Assembly: GCA_964509765.1 (NCBI GenBank)
Contig: CAZDYI010000107.1
Span: 1 to 19,931 of the forward strand
Length of the DNA: 19,931 nucleotides
Direction: 5' to 3'
Origin: CAZDYI01 sp964509765
Lineage (GTDB): Bacteria; Pseudomonadota; Gammaproteobacteria; Tethybacterales; Tethybacteraceae
A program made the translations under genes and the position numbers. The notes under the pieces are model-generated. The model had not been told where the DNA came from. It saw nothing but the letters and a program-made list of their open reading frames with translations, and did not search any database. Positions 8,029 to 16,963 of this stretch are shown here, piece by piece; position 1 is the stretch's first letter; the number at the start of each line of letters is the position of its first letter.

Positions 8029-9852
8029 GTGCTTGCCAGAAATCCCGATAGAGTCAACGCCTGCTTGATATTTCTTCAGTTGTGTGCCATCGATAGTTGG
8101 CTTTCGGATTGCTTGCGTAGCTAGTATCTGTGTAAGAATATTCCACTGATAAACGAGTCTTCGAGATTGATCTTCGATGTGAAAAGTTGAAAGCAAGCAG
8201 ATGAAGATGGGCGAGATAAGGATCGATCGGATCCGCCACAACGACAATTCGCGCGACGACGTGGTGAAGGTGTTGAACGGCCTACATCAGCTGTGCATCA
8301 ACGAGGTGAGCCGGGCTCAGCTGTTCGCGCTTTCGACCGTGGGATGTTGTGCGGTGCTCACCGCGACGCGGGCCGAACGGGTATGAGCCTGTGGCAGATC
8401 GTGGTTCTGGCAATGTTGCAGAGGGCTTATACTGCGACTTCGCTCGTCTGAAGAACTACGCCAACAGCAATAGGGAAGTGCGCCAGATGCTCGGCGGGAT
8501 CGACGTGGACATCGACGATGCGAAATAATTCAGCGAGCATGCGATCACCGACAACGTGAACCTGCTACCTGCGGCGATGCTGCGCGAGGCGTACTCGATG
8601 GTGACCGAACACGGCCAGGTCTTTGCAACAAATAACGCTGCGGCGGGTCGGCGGGTCTGTCCGGCGCTCTGGTCTAGGGCGCGAGTAGCGACTGGCTGGA
8701 CTGCCGTGCGGATTCGTTCCCGGTCGGGGCCGACGTGAGCTGGCCGACCGACGTGAAGCACTTGCGCAAGACACTCGTGGACGTGACCGTCTTCGTTGGC
8801 AGGGCAGCGGACGCGCACGGACTTGCGGGTTGGCGGCAGCGCCGTCACCTGATCCGCAAGACCAACAGGCTGCATGCCCGGGTACGGACTGCGAAGCTGT
8901 ACCACCTCCTCCCGGACCGCGTGGAAGTGCTTCTGTCGCGCGCGCGGGCCTTGGTCGCCAAGGCTAAGGAGAGCCATGGCTTGTTGCCCTTGCGGAAGTG
9001 AAGCCTAAGCTTCTCGGGGAGATCGAGGGCTCGCTGGCCACGCCCGTCGCTTGGTCGGCCGCCGCGTGCTCAAGCGCGAGAAGATCCCGCACGAGGAGAA
9101 GGTGCAATCGCTCCACAAGGAATGGGTGCGCTGGATCGACAAGGGCAAGGAAGGCCGCCCGACGGTATTCGGAGTGCCGGTTGCGGTGATCGAGGACCAG
9201 CACGGCTTCATCCTCAACCACGAGATGATGTGAGAAGGCGGCGACATCGACGCCGCAGTGTCGCTGGGAAGGGACGTCGTCGCAAGCCACTCCGGCATCA
9301 ACTCGTGCAACTTCGACAAGGGCTTCTCGTGCCAGTCGATCATCGAGTCGCTTGACGCGATGCTCGGACTCAACACGATGCCGCGCAGGGACTACCTCAG
9401 GAGAAACACGCAAGGGAGGAAGCCAAGCCGTTTACCGCGGCCAGGAACATGCACTCCCGCGCCGAGTCGGCAGTCAACTGCCTGTACAACCGCGTCTTTG
9501 AACGGGTACGCAGCCGCAACGGAAGCGAAGGATAAGACCGGAACGTAGCCATATTGATCCTTGCGAGCAACAACCTCAGGCTCGGCATGATGGTCATGGA
9601 CCAACAAGCCGCCGCCGGAAAGTGGCACAAGCGACAACGACAGTTCCACTGAGGGGCTGCCCCCCCCCCCGCATCACGACCCCTGAAGCGGGGCCGCAGG
9701 AAAGCTGTGACCGCGCGGCAGAAAATTGGTGATTTGCAACTTTGGACAATCCTTGGAGGCGGAAATCGACGGCTTCAGGTCAGACTGAAGGCGAGATACG
9801 AGTCAGAAACAGGTCTGCATTTTCCGATAATCAGGGGCTTTCTGGCAGGTAC
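8029..9852 (+). mobile_element. IS-B: decayed second copy of the same insertion sequence, inverted relative to IS-A
   Basis: The left end at 8029 reads GTGCTTGCCAGAAATCCC, and the first 45 bases match the IS-A left end closely. The right end, read inward from 9852 on the minus strand, is GTACCTGCCAGAAAGCCC. Length is about 1.82 kb against 1.84 kb for IS-A. Both have 148 bp between the left end and the first ATG of the transposase frame. No target duplication is evident (AGTTA on the left, TACAA on the right). The transposase is broken in several places, so this is the older copy or one that has been rearranged. Confidence 0.85.
8177..9652 (+). pseudogene. IS-B transposase remnant, several stops and frameshifts
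   Basis: The frame aligns along its length with the IS-A transposase. The codon after the first ATG (8177) is TGA where IS-A has AGA. A 1-nt loss near 8335 breaks the VGRPGM region. GCG AAA TAA replaces GCG ATG CAT near 8519. A TAG replaces GAG near 8674, and further breaks lie near 9000, 9232 and 9400-9540. Recognisable pieces include SRDDVVKVLNGLHQL, MSWPTDVKHL, WVRWIDKGKEGRP, VIEDQHGFILNHE and FDKGFSCQS. It ends at TGA 9650-9652, matching the IS-A end. A C11 run follows at 9660-9670. It cannot encode an active transposase. Confidence 0.88.
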
Positions 9853-11471
9853 TACAAATCGATACAACATAGCATTCGAATTACATCCTTTACCACTCTC
9901 TCTGGAGTGGTTTTCGGAAGTGGAAATCGATCATCCCAAGTGGCAATTCCAACCAACATCGGAGATATCCGTGCAATGAACCGCAATTCCCATGGGTAGT
10001 TATCACCCAGAAGTATGTCACAGGCCTTGGCATGATTATGCAGCTCATTTTCACTTTGTACTGTATCACTGTTCATAGTTAACATTTCCTGCATTTCATT
10101 ATTCCCTAAGCAACTGGCATAATCTGCTGGCATCATCCCCACAAGGTTGGTTGCATTGAAATCGGCTCCAGCATCTAGCAATAATTGAACTGTATCGACA
10201 TAGCCCATAAATGCGGCATAGTGCAATGGGGAAGCTCCTGAAATATCGCGGGTGTCCGGATCAGCCCCATGCTCCAACAGCCACCTGACTAGTTTCTTGT
10301 CGTTGTACCGGTCTATCGCAAAATGCAGCAGTGACATGCCGTTGTACTGTTCTGCGTTGATGTCGGCACCAGCTTCGAGAAGTATAGTTGCCGCTACGTA
10401 ATTTGAGCGTTGAACTGCAAAAAAAATCGGGGAAACGCTTTGCTTATCTCGTGTACCGCGTTCCAGACCATCGATTGTGCCATCAGATAATGCCATAATC
10501 TTGTGTGCGGCATCTGCAATATTTCTGCTTACCACAAGTCTTCCATGCTTTTCCTCAGTACTAAACTTCATATCAGGATCAACTTTCGCATCCAGCAAGA
10601 AATCTACTCCTTCATGATTTTCCCGGATTATTGCCCAATACATGGGTGGTAGAAAATATGGAGGTCCGCCGTCGAAGTTCAGATCTGCTCCAGCTTTCAA
10701 CAAATCTGGAACCAAATCGTTAGGACCACGACTTACAGCACTAGAAAATGCCTCTGTGACAGAGTTCGGATCTAATTCAATTCCTGCAGTCAGAATATAT
10801 CTTACAACGTCTTCATGTTCTAACCATGTAGCATAGAATATTGGAGACGACCATTCGTCAGTTGTATTCCCGTTGATATCTGCACCAGCGGCGATCAACA
10901 CGCTGACTGCTGACAAGTTACCGTATCTTGCGGCAATTACCAAAGGGGTGCTTTCACCAATAAAATAATGTGCAGATTTTCTGTCTTTCTCTGCACCTGC
11001 ATCAAGCAATGTTGTTACGACTTCATGGTTGCCATACCTAGCAGCTTGATACAGAGGTGTCGGCCCATCATCTACAGACAAATTTACTTCCGCGCCAGCA
11101 GCGATTAGTTTTTTCGAAATTTCAGCATTTCCGAAACGTGCTGCATAAAGCAGTGGCGTTCTGTCTCTTCGATTCCTTGCTGAATGATCGGCACCGGCTT
11201 CAAGCAGAACATCAACGGCATCAGCATTCCCCGCTTCCACAGCAACATGCAAGGGGATTTCGCCTGCTCTGTTGCGAGATTCAAAGTCCTCTCCTTCCGA
11301 GAGCAGTTGTGACAATTTTGTCGAATTGCCATCGAGCGCCGCTGTGTGAAGCGGCAATGTGAGCCGTTCATAACTGCGCACTATCAAGTCGGATATGCTG
11401 GCATGCGAATCGAGAATCAGCAAGAACGCAGGCAAGAAGGCGAAGGAGGCTACCAAGCACACTGTCCGCAT
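9852..11471 (-). CDS. ank2: long exported ankyrin-repeat protein, paralogue of ank1
   Basis: The start chosen is ATG at 11471 (539 aa), with AAGG just upstream, because MRTVCLVASFAFLPAFLLIL then forms a signal peptide or N-terminal anchor. The frame stays open to 11642, with another ATG at 11579. Roughly a dozen ankyrin repeats follow, some degenerate (IPLHVAVEAGNADAVDVLLE, TPLLYAARFGNAEISKKLI, SPLHYAAFMGYVDTVQLLLD). A non-canonical insert (VVSRNIADAAHKIMALSDG) sits about two thirds along. The tail begins near KACDILLGDNYPWELRF and parallels ank1. The TAG stop uses the first base of the IS-B end, so the original terminus may have differed by a few residues. Role unknown; protein binding outside the cytoplasm is the natural inference. 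Confidence 0.88.
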   Translation of the reverse strand: MRTVCLVASFAFLPAFLLILDSHASISDLIVRSYERLTLPLHTAALDGNSTKLSQLLSEGEDFESRNRAGEIPLHVAVEAGNADAVDVLLEAGADHSARNRRDRTPLLYAARFGNAEISKKLIAAGAEVNLSVDDGPTPLYQAARYGNHEVVTTLLDAGAEKDRKSAHYFIGESTPLVIAARYGNLSAVSVLIAAGADINGNTTDEWSSPIFYATWLEHEDVVRYILTAGIELDPNSVTEAFSSAVSRGPNDLVPDLLKAGADLNFDGGPPYFLPPMYWAIIRENHEGVDFLLDAKVDPDMKFSTEEKHGRLVVSRNIADAAHKIMALSDGTIDGLERGTRDKQSVSPIFFAVQRSNYVAATILLEAGADINAEQYNGMSLLHFAIDRYNDKKLVRWLLEHGADPDTRDISGASPLHYAAFMGYVDTVQLLLDAGADFNATNLVGMMPADYASCLGNNEMQEMLTMNSDTVQSENELHNHAKACDILLGDNYPWELRFIARISPMLVGIATWDDRFPLPKTTPERVVKDVIRMLCCIDL

Positions 11472-11776
11472 TGCCCTTGCAGGCCGAGAGAGACCGCCTG
11501 AACCCGAATCTGGAGGGCTGACAGACTTCACCGTTTCGGAAGTAATGCAAAGAGAGGCGACGGAGTGATTGTACTGCATTGCGTCTGCGCGACGGCAAGC
11601 AACGCTTCCAGTGTTGTTTTCCGCTTCAGCACTGACAGCCACAAATCAACATTAGAAAACCCAGGAGGTTGCTGGAATACAATTTCTCCCTGCACTACAT
11701 TGGTGCAACACTTGGACCTTCCCCGTTTTGCCTACGCACACCAACCCGCGGCAGCCATTTAGATCAGAGCCTACGC
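11472..11776. other. Divergent intergenic region between ank2 and the yjgN-like gene
   Basis: This 305-bp stretch separates two oppositely directed genes and should hold both promoters. Both reading frames extend into it (ank2 to 11642, yjgN-like to 11669), but neither extension resembles its family. TACAAT occurs on both strands, without a well-spaced -35 partner. I see no hairpin, repeat or RNA gene. Confidence 0.4.
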
Positions 11777-12952
11777 ATGAACCCAGCAGGAGATCAGTCA
11801 GTGCGTCTCAAGTTCACCTTCCACGGCGACACCGTGGAATACCTCCGCATCCACTTGGTCAACCTCTTGCTTACCATCGCCACCTTCGGCGTGTATCTGG
11901 CTTGGGCCAAGGTCCGCAACCGCCGTTACTTCTACGGGCACACCAGCTTCTGCGGTCACAGCTTCGACTTCGATGCCAGCCCTCGCTCCATTCTTCTCGC
12001 AAGAATGATCGTCCTTGCCATTGTAGTGCCTCTGTTGTTCAGCGAGAGATTTTTCATTCTTCTCTGGCAGGGGATCGGGATAATGACGCTCTTCCTGTTG
12101 ATATTAATTCCCTTTGCCTTGGTGCGCGGAAGAGCATTCAACGCCCGACACACCACACACAGAACCGTCCGCTTTCGCTATCTGAAAGACTATATCCCCT
12201 CTTACAGGCTATTCGTTGGCTACTACCTGATCGGTTGGATCATTCTGAAATTCGTCGGTGAACTTTGGGAGCAGGACCAAGACAGCGTATATCTGAACAC
12301 CCTGATTTTTTTGCCGATTCTCTATTGGTTTGTATTAGGACCGGCATACCACTATTTCCGGCACAGAATCATGATCAACCAACTCCGGTTCGGAAAGCTC
12401 GTGATGGGATACCATGCCAAACCTTGGCTCTACTACCGTAACTTCATAATATCGATATTCTGGGCTACTCTGGTTGTTTCCATACTTCTCGCGGCTGTCT
12501 GGTCTTTCTTTACCTTTGAAACTCCTTCAGCAAAGTATTTCGAGTTTGAATCCTTCTGGGCTAGAATTTTGTTCCATGGAACTTATAACTATGCAATATA
12601 CAGCTTGCTGTTGTTTGCCTACTTGGTCATTGGAGTTTACCGCTCCAAGATGATTCCTCTTTTCTACTCTTCCATAAGGTTCACCGACGGAAGCCATTTG
12701 AGCTGCAACCTGTCATCAAGGAGATATTTCTTCAGGTACTATGTCGTAAATGGCGTGGCCTTTATCATGTCATTGGGCCTTCTCCACCCTTGGATCAGAG
12801 TAAGGACATGGCGCCTCATTACCGAGTCACTTACGCTCCGCCTGTCGGCTGAGACCGCCTCGGTGCTGTCGTCTCCGGAGGGGGAGGTCTCGCCGCTGGC
12901 AGAGGAGTTCGCCGACGTCCAGGACGTCGACATCGACTTCGGCCTGATCTGA
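11777..12952 (+). CDS. YjgN-like (DUF898) multi-pass inner-membrane protein
   Basis: The start is ATG at 11777 (391 aa), placing the family opening (LKFTFHGDTVEYLRIHLVN) near the N-terminus. The frame is open upstream to 11669, but that part is not family-like. The signature TIATFGVYLAWAKVRNRRYF (residues 33-52) is typical of DUF898, and a second related block follows later (YSSIRFTDGSHL, MSLGLLHPWIRVRTWR). Several hydrophobic helices alternate with these blocks. The C-terminus is an acidic soluble tail (EEFADVQDVDIDFGLI), common in the family. Function is not established for this family; membrane location is secure. The gene is convergent with hlyD, only 34 bp apart, so it is not part of the secretion operon. 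Codon and base use look less GC-rich than the secretion genes. Confidence 0.87.
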   Translation: MNPAGDQSVRLKFTFHGDTVEYLRIHLVNLLLTIATFGVYLAWAKVRNRRYFYGHTSFCGHSFDFDASPRSILLARMIVLAIVVPLLFSERFFILLWQGIGIMTLFLLILIPFALVRGRAFNARHTTHRTVRFRYLKDYIPSYRLFVGYYLIGWIILKFVGELWEQDQDSVYLNTLIFLPILYWFVLGPAYHYFRHRIMINQLRFGKLVMGYHAKPWLYYRNFIISIFWATLVVSILLAAVWSFFTFETPSAKYFEFESFWARILFHGTYNYAIYSLLLFAYLVIGVYRSKMIPLFYSSIRFTDGSHLSCNLSSRRYFFRYYVVNGVAFIMSLGLLHPWIRVRTWRLITESLTLRLSAETASVLSSPEGEVSPLAEEFADVQDVDIDFGLI

Positions 12953-12986
12953 GCGCGTGTTCGTCGATGCTGGCTGCGGCGGTCCG

Positions 12987-14546
12987 TCACCGCTCGTCGA
13001 GCGATTCGTCGAGTCGCTCGAGGACCGGCTCGAGGAAGTACTCGTAGGGGCGCCGCGTGCCTGTGGTGATCTCGGCGGTCACCCTCATGCCCGGCCTGAG
13101 CGGCACGGCCCTGTCCCCGACCTGCACTGATGTCTGGCGCAGCTCAATCACGGCCTTGAAGGCGCTCCCGAGCTGTTCGTGCCTCGTTGCGTCAGCGGCG
13201 ATGTCGACCAGGGTGCCTTCGATCGTGCCGTAGTCGATGTGCGGGAAGGCATCGAGCTTGATGACGACGTCCTGTCCGATCTCGACGTGCGCGAGGTCCT
13301 TGTTCTCGATGAAAACCTCGGCTTGGAGGGTCACGCCTTGCGGAACGATGACCAGAAGCGGCTGTCCTTCCATGACTACCGCCCCAGCGGCGTTGATCTG
13401 CAGGTCGACGACTGAGCCGGTTGCCGGGGCGGTGACGGTGTGCGCGTCCAGGCGCGCCTGCGCCTTGGTCCGCTCCTCGACCAGCCCGCGCAGCCGCGCC
13501 TGCGCCTCGACTTCCGCCTCGGCGGCCTCGCTGGCGATGCCGGCAAGCAGCAGCTCGCGCTCGCGACCGAGGGTCTCGCGGCGGGCCTCATGGCCGGCCG
13601 CCCGGTCCTCCGCGGCCAAGGCCCCGTCCTCGAGCCTCGCGGCCTCGGAGCTCGCCGCCTCCTCCATGAGCGCAAGTCCCGCACGCGCCTCGGACACCCG
13701 CTGTCCTGCCTCGAGCGCCTGCTGCCGGGCGCCGTCCACGGCCGCGGCCGCGACCACGCCCCTTTCGAACAGCGTCTCCTGCCTGCCGAGCTCGTCCTCG
13801 GCAATGCCGCGCAGTTCCACGAGGACCCCGATCTCCCCGCGCCTTGCCCGGCCGTCGATCTCGGCGCGATCCCTCGCCCTGCGCGCCTCGCTCCGCAGGT
13901 TCCCGGCCTGCCTCATCTCGGCCGACCGGCCCGCATCGGACTCGGCGACCTGGGCTTCAATGCGCGACAGGGCCGCGCCGATCTCCGCATGGCGACGCTC
14001 CAGGGCGGACTGGCGCCTGGCAATCTCCTCGGCATCAATCCCTGCTACCGACCCGGCCGCCGGAAGCGACGGCAGAGGCCCGCCCGGGTCGGCGGCCAGA
14101 GCGGCCAGCGCCTCCGCCGACGCGACGTCCAGCCGCGCCTGCTCCTCGAGCACCAGTACCCGCTCCAGGTCGGCTGCCGCGGACGTGGCGTCGAGCTCGA
14201 TGAGCACGTCGCCGCTTACCACAAACTTGTTCTCCTCCACCTCCAGGCCGACCACCGTCCCAGACACCTGGGACTGGACGGCGACGACCTCGGAAACAGG
14301 ACGGATCTCTCCGGACGCCGAGGCGCTGACGTCCAACTCGCCTGTGACCAGCCACACGAGGAAGCCCAGGAACGAGAGGCAGATGAGCCTTATCAGCCAC
14401 TTGGCCGTCCTTGGCGGCGGTGTGTTGACGAACTCGTCGAACTCCGAGCTGAACTCGAGCTCCTCGCGCGTGACCGCGCCGGGCCTCGCCCTCGGCCCGC
14501 GCAGGCGGCCCATGGCGGACCGGACCGCGACCCACAGGCCCCGCAC
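12987..14546 (-). CDS. HlyD-family type I secretion membrane fusion (adaptor) protein
   Basis: 519 aa from a GTG at 14546, only 8 nt after the ABC transporter stop; ATG at 14513 is an alternative. A short cytoplasmic N-terminus is followed by one membrane helix (about 50-68, LIRLICLSFLGFLVWLV). Next come a first lipoyl half (GEIRPVSEVVAVQSQVSGTV), a long Ala/Glu/Arg-rich coiled coil (about 125-355) and the second lipoyl/beta-barrel part (VTAPATGSVVDLQINAAGAV). The conserved end has FPHIDYGTIEGTL and LRPGMRVTAEITTGTRRPYE. Such proteins span the periplasm, linking the ABC exporter to a TolC-type channel; no TolC gene is in the window. It is almost certainly co-transcribed with the ABC gene, and ends in TGA. 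Confidence 0.95.
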   Translation of the reverse strand: MRGLWVAVRSAMGRLRGPRARPGAVTREELEFSSEFDEFVNTPPPRTAKWLIRLICLSFLGFLVWLVTGELDVSASASGEIRPVSEVVAVQSQVSGTVVGLEVEENKFVVSGDVLIELDATSAAADLERVLVLEEQARLDVASAEALAALAADPGGPLPSLPAAGSVAGIDAEEIARRQSALERRHAEIGAALSRIEAQVAESDAGRSAEMRQAGNLRSEARRARDRAEIDGRARRGEIGVLVELRGIAEDELGRQETLFERGVVAAAAVDGARQQALEAGQRVSEARAGLALMEEAASSEAARLEDGALAAEDRAAGHEARRETLGRERELLLAGIASEAAEAEVEAQARLRGLVEERTKAQARLDAHTVTAPATGSVVDLQINAAGAVVMEGQPLLVIVPQGVTLQAEVFIENKDLAHVEIGQDVVIKLDAFPHIDYGTIEGTLVDIAADATRHEQLGSAFKAVIELRQTSVQVGDRAVPLRPGMRVTAEITTGTRRPYEYFLEPVLERLDESLDER

Positions 14547-14554
14547 CGCTCAGC

Positions 14555-16708
14555 TCAGGTGCGCGACTTGGCGTTTTTGTAAAACTCGGCGTACCTGCCG
14601 CCTGCGGCCACAAGCTCCGACTGCGTGCCGAAGCCGACCACCTTCCCGCCCTCGAGCATCAGGATCTTGTCGCTCTGCGAGTGAAGGGCCAGGTCGTGAG
14701 TGACCATGACCAGAGTCCGGCCGCGGCGGAAAACGGGAATGTTGCGGCGGAACCTCTCCGCCGACTCCGTGTCGAGCTCGCTCGTCGGCTCGTCGAACAC
14801 CAGCAGGCTCGGGTCCTGCGCCAGGGAGCGGGCCAGCGCGACCCGCTGCCGCTGGCCGCCGGACAGCGACGAGCCGTCCTCGCCCACCTGCGTCTCGTAG
14901 CCGTCGGCGAGCTCGTCCGTTATGAACCCGTCTGCGCCGGCGAGCTTGGCCGCCGCCTGCACCTCGCCGAAGCCCATCCCAGGGTCGGACTTCGCTATGT
15001 TCTGCCTCACCGTCCCGGCGAACAGCCTGTCAGCCTGCAGCATGAAGCCCACCTTGCGGCGCAACCACGGCAGGCTCAGCGACAACACGTTGTGACCGTC
15101 CAGCAGGACACGGCCCGAAGTCGCATCGTGGTGCCTTTGCAGCAAGGACGCCAAGGTGGTCTTGCCGGAGCCCGAGGGTCCCATTACCACCAGCACCGTC
15201 CCCGGCTCGACCGAGAGGCTCACCTCGTCGAGAACCTTCCGGGACCTGCCCTCATGGACGAACGACACCCTGTCGAACGTGACCTGACCTGCCAGGCCCT
15301 CAGACGGCTCGATGCCGCCGCCGGCGCCCTCGCCGGGAGAGTCCGCCAGCTCGGCCACGCGGGCCATCGCCACCTGGGCCTCCTGGAACTGCTGCCACAG
15401 CTGCGACAGACGCAGCACCGGCTCGACCATCCTCCCGGATATCATGCTGAAGGCAACAAGCGTGCCCGCCGTCATCGCGCCCAAGAGGACCTCGCGTGCG
15501 CCGAACACCAACACCGCAACCGACATCAGGGCGCTTACGCCCTGCACCATGCCCATGGTCACCACGGACGCGGCCGCTGCGCCCATGCCGGCCGAGGCCT
15601 GCGACGCCACCCGCTCCTTCCATCCCTCGGCCTGGCCCGGCTCCAAGGCCTCCGCCTTCACCGTCCGAATCATCCGGAAGGTCTCGACCAAGTATCCGTG
15701 GTTCGAAGCGCGGCGCTCGTAGTTCCGGCGCACGCGCAACCGGATCACCGGAGCGGACGCCAGCGTGATCAGCAGCAACAGCGACAGCGCAACGAGCACC
15801 ACCGTCGCCAGGCGCGCGTTGATCCAGAACAACAGGACGAGATACACCATCGAGGCCACCGTCTCGACGAACAGCGTGACCACCCCGTTGACGAACAGAG
15901 CACGCAACACCTCGACCTCCCCCACCCGCTGGGCTATCACGCCCACCTGCCTGGCGCTGAAAAAACCCATGCCCTGGGAGACCACCTTGCGGAACAGGTC
16001 CAGTCCCATCAGCGCGTCCAGGCGAAAGCCCATGTGCGCAATCTGGTAGTCGCGCAGCGTCAGCAAAAGCCTCCCCATCAGGACCGCGAACACCAGGAGC
16101 ACGCCGACCGTCTCCAGCGTCGTGTGGGAGCCGTGCCTCAGAACCTTGTCGATGATCACCTGGTATCCCAGCGGCATCGCCAGGCCCAGCAGCGTCGCCG
16201 TGAACGTCGCCAGCACCAGCTCGAACATCTCGCCCTTCTTGCCGTGCATGTGACCCGTCACATAGCGGAAGTCGAAGCGAACCGGATCGGCCTTGTCGAC
16301 GCCGCGCGGCACTAGCAGAACGACCGTGCCCTCAAGACGCTCCTTCATCTCCATGAGCGTCAGCACCTCCTGGCGTCCGTCAGGATGCATGAAGACGCCG
16401 ACGTCGGCGTTGTGACCCACGGTCGGACCGTAGCTCAGCAGCGTGGCCCAGCCGCCGCCGCGCAGCATGCATATCGCCGGATAAGCCTTGTAGCGCAGCC
16501 GCGGCCAGTCCATCCCGACCTTGCCCGCGCGAAAGCCCAGCGACTCCGCCGACTGCAGCAGCGCGTCGCCCACCCGCCCCTTGGACGCCGCAGGCCCGTG
16601 AGCGTGCAGCAAAGAACCCACGTCGCACTGCACCTTGTGCACCCTGCACACCAGCGCCAGGCATGCTAGGGCAGACTCAAAACCGTCCTTCTGATCTTCA
16701 CTGCTCAT
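14555..16708 (-). CDS. HlyB-type type I secretion ABC transporter (permease/ATPase)
   Basis: 717 aa from ATG 16708, which has GGGAGGG about 9 nt upstream; the frame opens further to 16795 but that Cys-rich extension is unlike the family. Domains: a C39-peptidase-like domain (about 1-130), in which the peptidase Cys position reads Ser (ESALACL against DCGxACL), so a non-cleaving chaperone-like domain as in HlyB; a transmembrane domain with about six helices (160-425); and an ATPase domain with Walker A GPSGSGKTT (510-518), Q-loop FMLQ, signature LSGGQ (615-619), Walker B LLVFDE (635-640) and switch His in VMVTHD (671). It energises one-step export of RTX proteins from the cytoplasm. It sits between the acyltransferase and hlyD, supporting a dedicated RTX2 exporter. 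Confidence 0.95.
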   Translation of the reverse strand: MSSEDQKDGFESALACLALVCRVHKVQCDVGSLLHAHGPAASKGRVGDALLQSAESLGFRAGKVGMDWPRLRYKAYPAICMLRGGGWATLLSYGPTVGHNADVGVFMHPDGRQEVLTLMEMKERLEGTVVLLVPRGVDKADPVRFDFRYVTGHMHGKKGEMFELVLATFTATLLGLAMPLGYQVIIDKVLRHGSHTTLETVGVLLVFAVLMGRLLLTLRDYQIAHMGFRLDALMGLDLFRKVVSQGMGFFSARQVGVIAQRVGEVEVLRALFVNGVVTLFVETVASMVYLVLLFWINARLATVVLVALSLLLLITLASAPVIRLRVRRNYERRASNHGYLVETFRMIRTVKAEALEPGQAEGWKERVASQASAGMGAAAASVVTMGMVQGVSALMSVAVLVFGAREVLLGAMTAGTLVAFSMISGRMVEPVLRLSQLWQQFQEAQVAMARVAELADSPGEGAGGGIEPSEGLAGQVTFDRVSFVHEGRSRKVLDEVSLSVEPGTVLVVMGPSGSGKTTLASLLQRHHDATSGRVLLDGHNVLSLSLPWLRRKVGFMLQADRLFAGTVRQNIAKSDPGMGFGEVQAAAKLAGADGFITDELADGYETQVGEDGSSLSGGQRQRVALARSLAQDPSLLVFDEPTSELDTESAERFRRNIPVFRRGRTLVMVTHDLALHSQSDKILMLEGGKVVGFGTQSELVAAGGRYAEFYKNAKSRT

Positions 16709-16963
16709 GTCGCCGGCCCTCCCGGGACGACAGGCCGAAGGCCTGTCACAGCAAACGACTGCGCATTCGCATCCACTCCGACAAGCCCGCCGCATCGGGC
16801 TACCGACGCCCGGGACGGCCTTGCCTGGGTTCCTTCCTGCTTTATCGCCATGAGAGCGGGATTATCGCATTAACACATGCGCTTCGTCCTGCCCTCGTCA
16901 CCATCCAGACTGGTCCGCCGCTTCCGAACGAACAGCGGCACTACACCCTGCCCACGCCATCCG
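16709..16963 (-). other. Spacer between acyltransferase and ABC transporter genes
   Basis: This 255-bp spacer is long for an otherwise tightly packed cluster. It holds the hairpin at 16729-16747 and a GATAAT hexamer (minus strand, 16861-16866) that could be a -10 element of a separate exporter promoter, without a clear -35. No convincing gene is seen here. Confidence 0.35.
16729..16747 (-). repeat. Perfect 8-bp hairpin in the leader of the ABC transporter gene
   Basis: GACAGGCC and GGCCTGTC flank a 3-nt loop, about 20 bp before the transporter ATG and next to its ribosome site. No T-run follows, so it is not a standard terminator. It could stabilise or process the mRNA between the acyltransferase and the exporter genes. 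Confidence 0.5.

Noticed and set aside
9660..9670. C11 run after the IS-B transposase remnant as a functional site
   Set aside because: It lies in decayed IS sequence with no counterpart in IS-A, so it is most likely drift or a sequencing-prone homopolymer.
13237..16315. Plus-strand open frames opposite the HlyD and ABC transporter genes
   Set aside because: Low-complexity Ser/Ala/Arg/His/Gln-rich translations, while the minus strand carries full recognisable domains.
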